Shown here one piece after another: positions 11,501 through 20,500 of a stretch of DNA of 64,000 nt; within the stretch, counting starts at the first letter, position 1; the number at the start of each line of letters is the position of its first letter. The notes below the pieces were generated by a model that worked only from the letters and a program-made list of their open reading frames with translations, ran no database searches and had not been told where the DNA came from. A program made the translations under genes and the position numbers. Origin of the DNA: Chiua virens (taxonomy: Eukaryota; Basidiomycota; Agaricomycetes; Boletales; Boletaceae); NCBI GenBank assembly GCA_019787685.1, contig JAHNUO010000010.1:1116001-1180000 (forward strand). The letters run 5' to 3'.

Positions 11501-14500
11501 GTATTTATGGCAAGGTCGCTGGTGCTGGTGTAGACCTCATGCGAGCTCAGGGTATCAGGCCCATCCTAAGATGGGTTGATGACCATTTATTCATTAGACT
11601 CCCGGTATCCAGCATACAACATTATAATCACCAACATTCACAAGCTGCTGCCCGCATAGCCTCGAACAAAAACCCTATTGTCAAAGGTGGACGCCATTAT
11701 TTCATTGGATCCACCCTTACCAATGGTGAAGCTGAACAATTTGACGAGAACTGCGTGTTCCCCATCAGGGACTTTTCCTCCACCTCCCCCCGTCCTCCAG
11801 AGGACCAATTATTTTCTCATAATTTTGAGGATATAAACCGTATATCAGAAGAATTGGGCATTCCCTGGGAACCTTCCAAGGACTCCCCATTCTCCAACAC
11901 TCCGACATTCCTTGGTTTCATTTGGAATATCAATGCTCACACAGTCCAATTAACCGAGACCAAGTGAGAAAAATACATCACTGCGATCTGCGAATGGAAT
12001 TTACGCCACACACACATTTTATCTGATGTGCAGAAACTGCATGGCAAACTCGCACATGCTGCATGTGTGATACCCGATGCGAGACCCTATCTCGTAAACC
12101 TAGAGCTCATGCTCTCCATCTTTGGCGACAAACCCTGGCGGCCACGCACCCCACCAAAAGGAACCCATGAGGATATGAAATGGTGGTTAAAAAGCCTCAA
12201 TTCACCCACCCGTCCTATATCAATCCCACACCCCCGTCCTCCCTACCAAATAAAAGCCTACTCAGATGCGAGTTCCACCACAGGCATCGGCATCACACTC
12301 AATGATAAATGGCGTGCCTGGTCCCTGTGCCCTGGTTGGAACACAGACAGGCGCGACATTGGTTGGGCTGAAGCCGTTGGCTTCAAACTCCTTATACACA
12401 CCATACTCCATTCTGGCACCACTGACCTTCATTTCCAAGTTTTCGGCGACAACCAAGGAGTCATTGAGGGCTGGCAACATGGACGCAGTTGCAACCGTCC
12501 CATCAATGATGTCTTCAAATGCATTCACCCCATCCTGGCTGACGCAGACTGCTCCGCCGTCATCCACTACATACCCAGCGCTCACAACCCAGCTGATGGC
12601 ATATCATGTGGCATATATCCCTCCATACATTCCCTCATCCCAGCCTTCCCTATCCCCCAACCCCTCAAACTCCTACTCCATGACCCATTTACCCACATAC
12701 ACTAGCCCCGCACACACTACAACCCCTGGGCCCGCTAATGCCACTCAGGCGGGTGTATTAAAAATCACCCAACTCGCTGCTCCCATCAATGCTCCCACCC
12801 CCAAATCAACAAGATCCCTTTCCCCTGTTCGCCCATCTTGCCCAGCACGTGAACGGCTTGTCCGATGGCTTCCCTCTTCCCCTCATAAATTAGCTCTCCC
12901 CTTCGACACCACAGATGTCGACCGCATCTATGCCATAATTCCTTTCGCATGGGCAGAATCTACCAAAGAAACTTATGGTTCGGGCCTCCTCGTTTATCAC
13001 ACCTTTTGTGACTTAAAACAAATACCCGAGCAGCAGAGAGCCCCAGCCTCTTCTGACCTCATCACGGCCTTCATATCATCCCTTGCAGGCCTTTACGCTG
13101 GATCCACTATCATCAACTACATCAGTGGCGTGCATGCATGGCACACGATACATGGTCTCACTTGGTCACACAAATCCGATGAGACTGATGCTCTCATAAA
13201 AGCCGCCAAATCCCTCGCTCCCACTGCCTCAAAACATCCACCTCGGGAACCTTACACAATCAACACCATTTCTATTTTGCACGGTTTTTTCAAGCACTCC
13301 TCCCCACTGGATGCTGCTGTTTTTGCCTGTCTCACAACCACCTTCTTTGCCACCGCCAGAACTGGCGAATTCACAGTACCCACAATCACCATGTTCAATC
13401 CTGAGATCCACATCACACCGTCACACGTTACGAAACAACAGGATTGAAACGGTGTTGAAATAACTAATTTCCGCCTACCGCATACAAAAGCTGCCCCTCT
13501 CGGAGAAGACGTCAATTGGGCCAAACAGGACGGCCTTGCAGATCCCCAGGAAGCGCTGAACAATCACTTTCGTGTCAACTTCCCCACTCCCAATGCCCCC
13601 TTGTTTGCATACCGATCCCCTAAAGGAATCCTCAAACCGCTCACACAAGCCAAATTCCTTAAGACTCTGGAATCCGTCACCAGCAAAGCTGGATTACCTC
13701 GCATCAACGGACATGGTATCCACATTGGATCAACCCTCGAATATCTCCTCCACAACATTCCCTTCAATGTAGTCAAGGTCAAAGGGAGATGGGCAAGCGA
13801 CACATTCCTACTGTATCTAAGAAGACATGCACAGATCTTAGCCCCATACATGCAAGCCGAATCCGAACTTCATCAAGTTTTTCTTCGTTACACCATTCCC
13901 CCGATTCAGAGATAATCTACAGGGTAAGTCACGATCGCCTCCTACTTTTCGGGTGTACTCACTTCGCAGCACGCATCACCGAATGCTCCTACTGGGTTGG
14001 GAACGCAGCTCATCTCTCACCTGACAGGTCTCAGCTTCTGTCCTAGGCCAGGTAGCGCTACACGCTTCTGCCCAATCCTCTCTCACAACTTTTGTCACAT
14101 CCGCTTCCATGTATTGTATTTAATGTTGGAGATCACAATCTCGATTAGTAATAGGTACAGCCATCGCTTACGTAACCGTAGGTACACCGTTCAGTTGTAC
14201 CGTAGTTTCTCTATTGAAGTGACTATATACACACATTTAGTGTTTTTTACAGGTTATGAGCCCTTGTAGTGCTTAAATCCCCCCACCCTCCCAATCACTC
14301 ACCAGAAGCCAACATGGACCCTTCCGACTCCGTCGAACTACTCCCGGACGGAAGCAATTGGCTCGAATGGCGCATAGCCATCGCTGTTGAAACAACAAGC
14401 AAGAAGGGCGCAAAAACGCACGGGAGAAAAACGGCAGCCGCAGCAAGAGTACCGGGTATGGGGCCCCCGGACCAGACTGACAACATAAGACCCGCATCCC

Positions 14501-17500
14501 CAGCGAGCAGCCCCGCGCGATCCCAGCCAGTCGAAACGACCACCACGACGCACGTAAGGACGCCGCCGCGCACAGCCGCATCGAGCGGAAAGAGCCACGG
14601 AAGTGCAGGACAGGTCAGGACAGCGGGGAGAGAGAGCGTCAACGAGGTCAACGGGCATGGTGGAGCCCAAGCAACCAACGACGACTCGCCACGTCAAGCG
14701 CCTGCCAAGCGCATCGACGAAACCACAACAGCAAATGGCACGGATACGTCGGCAGACACGACCACTGCCAAGACGACAGCAGGCGCGTCAGCAGACGCAG
14801 CCGCACCCAATAGCATGCCCAGCATGTCGCCCGAGGGGGAGCGACACCGTCATGACACGGCCGACAACGCTGGAGCAGCCAGCGGTCAACACCGCAACAC
14901 ACTGCCAGACAACGCAAGCGCACGATGCGCGCCGCACGCGCACGACGACGAAGGGCCCGGGCACTACCCAGACACTCTGAATGAGGGGGAGCGTACTGAG
15001 ACACCCCAGACGGCATCGACTGAGGGGGAGCGGACGAGCGCACACGCTCACGAGCAATCGATACCGCCTGACGAAGAAAACAGTCAGCGCGACAGAACGA
15101 TCGATGAAGACTCACCCGGAGATCCTCAAAAGCGAACCGGAAGCGATGGGAGTGGCCAAAGGATGGATAGCACAACGAGCGGCGCACGCCACGGCTCGAA
15201 ACGAGTCAGAACGCGGTCGCTAGCTGGACAGCAACATCAGTCCGAATGGAACAAAGACAAGATAGGAGCGAACGTACCAGCACCATCCACACCATCTCCT
15301 AACCATACCCGACGTCCCCTCCATCATCCGAATCCGCCGCGTCACCGAGGACGAACGAAAACACGAACTAGCCGAATCAGCCGGCACCATATGAGCGGAA
15401 TCGCTCACCTGGCCATACGGTCGCACCAAGACCGACCCGGACGCCCAGAACGCGTCGTATATAGCCTACACGAGCCACGGGAATGATCAGCACACAGACG
15501 ACAGCAGCGGGACGCACCACGGAGCGAGTAGAGGAGATCGTGCGCACGTGCACTATCCCATATCCGCGACCTGCCATATATGGACACCGCTCGAGCGTGC
15601 CGCTTCGGAACCTTCGCATTCACCACGGACTCATAGCATACCTCCACCTTCCTTCATAAACTCATCGGAGGTACATTTCACTCATTTTATTTACATCCAT
15701 TTTCTACTTAGCTACCCAATCTTCGATTGAGGGGGAGTGTTGGAGATCACAATCTCGATTAGTAATAGGTACAGCCATCGCTTACGTAACCATAGGTACA
15801 CCGTTCAGTTGTACCGTAGTTTCTCTATTGAAGTGACTATATACACACATTTAGTGTTTTTTACATTTAAGTAGTTTACAAATACAATACACCACTTCCC
15901 CACTCCTCACGAAGCCAGTCCAAAGATTGTGCAATGACTGGCAAAAACCCCAAGGTTGCTCACGTCCCCACAATGGTGCCAAACATGCCTGCTCAGGCTG
16001 CGGAAACTCCATGCACAGTGCTCAATCATGCCCTAAAGCGCAGCCACGAGACAGCGAAAACGCCATATAAACCTCAGGTGTGGCACACCTTCCTTGCAGA
16101 CGCCAGGCTACTATCGCATTATCCAAATCTCCTTGAGGGCTTGACTCATGGCTTCCGGGCATTCATGTCAGCATTATCTGTAACATATGCGCCCCCCAAT
16201 CATCCTTCCATTCTACAATACAAAGACATCTTTAATGACATTGTGGATAAGGAGTTTTCGAAACAGCAGTACATAGGCCCCCTCACATTATCAGAAGTGC
16301 ACCTCGTCGTTGGTCACTTTCAAACCTCCCCACTCTCCTTAATACCCAAGCCTGGTAAACCGGGCAAATACCACATGATTCAGGACTTGTCACATCCGAG
16401 AGGTTCAGGACAAATCAAATCCATTAATGCAGCCATGTCGCCAGATGACTTCACCGCAATGTACAGTACCTTTCCCATAGTAGCTCTGCTCCTCACCTCA
16501 CTACCACCGGGTTCTCAAGGAGCTGTCAGAGATGTAGCCGAGGCATACCGTACCATTCCCGTACACCCATCACAATGGCATGGCTTAGTAGTTCGCTTGT
16601 CAGAATCCCATTTCGCCATCAACACCAGGCTATGTTTTGGGTTTGCCCCATCAGGAGGCATCTATGGCAACCTTGCTAGTGCCAGTGCTGACATCATGCA
16701 TTTTGCTGGCATCAGGCCTATCCTGCGGTGGGTAGATGATCATCTTTTCCTTCGTATACCTCGTATCCATCTCCATAATTACAACATCATGCGGTGTGAA
16801 GTGGCACAACAAATCTCGTCACAGGGAGGACCATCTATACATGGTGGTCGTTTCTGGTTCAAAGGGGAACAATTGCCAGATGGCTCACACAAGGAATATG
16901 ATGAAGACTGTTCCTTCCCATTGCAGGATCTTGCCTCTGCGAGGAGCAATGGTCACCTTGACTCAGAAAACCAGTTTACATATGATCTATCTGACATTGA
17001 TCACATCTTGGAACAGCTAGGCATCCCTTGGGAGCCATCCAAAGACATCCCTTTCTCCACCAGCCCAACCTTCATTGGATTCACCTGGGACTTGGAGGAC
17101 CACACAGTAAGGCTGGCAGAATCCAAACACCTCAAATACCTGGCAGCCCTGCAGGATTGGGCATCTAAGCGTGCTCACACACTCCATGAAGTCCAGAAGC
17201 TTCTTGGCAAGCTCACGCACGCATCACAAATCTTCCCAGAAGGGCGACCTTACCTCATCAACTTGGAGGCAATGCTCACAATCTTCGGGAACAAGCCTTT
17301 CGTCCCACACACCCCCCCCAAGAACACACAAGAGGACATACAGTGGTGGACGACCCACCTTGCAACCCAATCTCCCCCTGCCCCCATCCCAACACATCAC
17401 ATGCAACTTCCCATCAACCTACATGCCTTCTCAGACGCCAGCTCCTCTATTGGCATTGGAATCATCATCCAAAACAGGTGGCGTGCATGGACTCTACGAA

Positions 17501-20500
17501 ACGGCTGGAACCAGGATAGCATGACATCGGCTGGGCAGAGGCAGTCGGCTTTGAACTCCTCACCCACACTCTTTTCTGCTTCGTTCACCCCCACTCCACC
17601 ATTCTCATCTATGGGGACAACCAGGGTGTCGTTGAAGCCTGGCAGCGGGGCCACAGCAGGAACAAACAAGTCAACAACATATTCAAACGACTCATTCCTG
17701 AGCTCATACACCGAGATTGCCATGTCATCACGCAGTATGTACCCAGCAGTGGGAACCCGGCCGACCCTCTTTCACACGGCATTTATCCCTCCATTGACTT
17801 ACTCCTCCCTCCCATCGACATCCCAAACGACCTCGCCCCCTATCTCCTCGACCCTCCTTGCCTCACAAACACCACCCATTCGCGGGAACACTCAGGCACA
17901 CACACAACCCAAAGGTTCCATTAACAACCCACCATAACCCACCTTGTTGGCCCAAGCACTCGCGGAACAACGTTCACCTCTCCCAGTCTCCAGGCCGCCA
18001 CTGTCCGAATCCATAGATCACGACAATGAGCTCACCCAAACGCGAGGGGCACAAGCACCAGCTTCTGCTTTACGTCCACATTGTGCAGCCAGAAACTGCC
18101 TCCTGATGTGGAAACCAATTCACGCTCGCATGCTCGCACGCTCCAACATCCACTCCAGCCTGAAGACACTCAACATCTCTTCAGTGTGATCCCACATGCG
18201 TGGGCTGACTCCACAAAAGAGACGTATGGATTGGGACTACTCGCCTTTCACACTTTCTGTGATTTCAAGTCAATTCCAGAGGAGGAGCGAGCGCCAATCG
18301 CAGCAGATGTGATGTCAGCCTTCATCTCCCAATTAGCAGGGACATACGCCCCCTCCACCGTCGTCAATTATGTCAGTGCGATCCAGGCCTGGCACGCCAT
18401 CCATGGGCTTCCTTGGGACATCAATGAGAAGGAAACCATTCTCCTATACAAAGCCGCTCGCAATCTGGCCCCACCCACCTCCAAACGTCCACCACGTGAA
18501 CCATACACCCTAGCGACCATAGCAGCAATACGCTCACAACTAGACCTCTCCACCCCCCTGCATGCGGCCGTTTTTGCCTGCCTCACCACCACCTTCTTTG
18601 CTGCTGCGCGCACAGGTGAATTCACAGTCCCCACACTCAGATCCTTCGATCCAACCAGGCACATCTCACATGCAAACGTCTCCTCGGATCAGAATCGACA
18701 GGGCCTTGTAGTAACTTGTTTCGCCCTTCCCTGGACAAAAAAAGCACCCACCGGGGAAGAAGTCAATTGGGCGAAACAGGAAGCACCGCACGACCCAGAG
18801 GAAGCTCTTTTCAATCATTTCCATGTGAATAATCCACCGGATTCTGCAGCACTATTTGCATATCGTTATCGCATGGGGCATGTTCCCCTCACACACTCCA
18901 AATTCCTGAAAGTGCTCGACACCGCCATCGCAGCAGCAGGCCTTCAGCCCTTAAACGGCCATGGCATTCGGATTGGCGCCACCCTGGAGTACTTGTTGCG
19001 AAAACTCCCCTTCGAAGTTGTCAAGGTCAAGGGCAGGTGGGCCTGCGACTCTTTCCTCATTTATTTGCGCAAACACGCACAGATCTTGGCACCTTACATG
19101 CAAGCCAACCTGGAACTCCACACCACTTTCCTCCAGCACACCATTCCACCCATCCAAAGGAGAAGCTGAGCACGGGCATCGCATAGCGACTCCTACCAAA
19201 TGGGTACGCATCGTTCACTGCATGCGTCGTCGCCTCAACACTAACAGGTTGGGAACGCAGCTCCCTGGCTAGCCCATCGGGTGCCCTCTGGGCCGAAGCG
19301 CTTCATGCTTGCCCATCCTCTCATATCCCTCGCATTCGTACGATCATATCACATTATTTGTACATACGTCCTCTACACTAATATTCCACTCTCTTTCTCC
19401 CTCTCGTCGGGTTTCCGCCCTAGCAGAGCACAGTCCAAAGAGGAGAATGTATCAACATTCTTCTGTTAGCCCATTCACAATTAGAGCACTCACTGCCTAC
19501 AAATAAGAGGGGCATGGACAGAGGGGCATGAATCAACATTTTCTGAAAGCCTATTCAGAATTAGAGCACTTACTCTCTATACATAAATGAGATAACATGG
19601 TTGAGTTTTCATGGCTATTTATTCACACTTCAAAACTTGCATACCTGAACATGTGGAAACCATGATGCAATTGCTTTCATCAATTTCTGCTGCTCAGAAT
19701 CTGTCAGTGATTTTTGCTTCCTGTTTATATTGTGAATGAAAGGTATGAGGGCCCTATGTGATATTTTAACAGATATAACCAAGGTTTTGTAAATAATATT
19801 AGTAATTACCTTTCTAAAGCATACTCAATGCAGAGCATGATATTGGTGTGTTGTGCAGTCACAAGTAGCTTTTGCAAAGCTTCTTCATTCAGGGTTGCCC
19901 CAGTCCTTTCCAGAAGAAGCTTGCACCCCTCATTGATCTTGTGGAGATCTTTTGTATATGAAATCAGCTTGAACATGACCCTCCAAAAATTTTACATACC
20001 CTTTAACTCCACATATGCCTTTGGTGGATACCTCATTGCTTGTACCCTCTCCCATGTAGGGTTATTCTTCAGCAAACTGTCAACATTATGCTGTCCCATT
20101 GCAAGCCTTTCTGCTAGAGGTAGTTTGTTGTCCTCAAGTTTTAAGGCTGCAAGGCATTGCACTAGCAGTGCATCACATTTCGTGAATACAAGTACAACAG
20201 GCACTGTGAACAGACAAGAAACATGAGAGAAGAAGCATCATACCCAAGCAAAACTTACCATTCAGCGTGTTACATTCATCAAAAAACTGTTCCTCGGCAG
20301 TCAAGACACCCCGGTGGTATTGGTCCATCGAAATACAGTACCTATTCAACATGTCATTGCCGGTGTGGCATAAATACTGCTATCTCTGCTTACCATATAG
20401 CATGGACCCGCTTCTTGAGAAGTGCGGTTTTTGCACGCTCGGAAATAAAATCCTTCATCTGGTTGAATTCTTCTACACTACCCGCTTCGAAGCCCCGCGA

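Larger units (their letters stand above)
14124..15865 (+). mobile_element. non-autonomous copia-type LTR retrotransposon, 1742 bp
   Basis: Two 128-bp LTRs (14124-14251 and 15738-15865) differ at one base, which points to recent insertion. A 5-bp target duplication TTTAA flanks the element (14119-14123 and 15866-15870). Directly after the 5' LTR is GGTTATGAGCCC, complementary to the anticodon arm of initiator tRNA-Met, the half-tRNA primer type known from copia and Ty5. A polypurine tract GAGGGGGAG abuts the 3' LTR. The interior has one long open frame and no protease, integrase or RT. It sits in the 3' non-coding part of element B. Confidence 0.9.
8452..15926 (+). mobile_element. DIRS-like tyrosine-recombinase retrotransposon B, nested in gag A
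   Basis: The triplet TTG occurs at both edges (8449-8451 and 15927-15929). Joining across it restores the gag A frame exactly at the Cys of the knuckle region. Inside are gag B, RT/RNase H B and recombinase B. A solo LTR (738 bp with its duplication) and a copia-type element (1,747 bp with its duplication) are inserted; without them B is about 4.99 kb, matching element A. The left end has a hairpin (CTGTGGC..GCCACAG), and CTTTGGAC at 8492-8499 is the inverse of GTCCAAAG at the right end. B carries several inactivating changes. Confidence 0.75.
6896..19441 (+). mobile_element. DIRS-like tyrosine-recombinase retrotransposon A, host of nested insertions
   Basis: The gene order is gag (7126-8451 plus 15930-16070), RT with RNase H (15934-17924) and tyrosine recombinase (to 19169). 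No LTRs or integrase were seen. The triplet GGA lies at both edges (6893-6895 and 19442-19444). Taking out 6896-19444 leaves an 84-nt intron, the usual size in the surrounding array. Without nested element B the element is about 5.1 kb. The left end carries a small hairpin (CACATT..AATGTG). The right end, CAGTCCAAAG, is shared with element B. Recombination at a short identical triplet, without a 4-6 bp target duplication, fits tyrosine-recombinase integration. Confidence 0.8.

Noticed and set aside
14273..15187. Minus-strand open frames in the copia-type element
   Set aside because: High GC leaves several frames open; none shows a motif and the LTR, PBS and PPT orientation is plus.
6896..19441. 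Two DIRS-like elements side by side from tandem duplication
   Set aside because: The partial gag before the second RT and the exact restoration of gag A across the TTG triplet fit nesting better.
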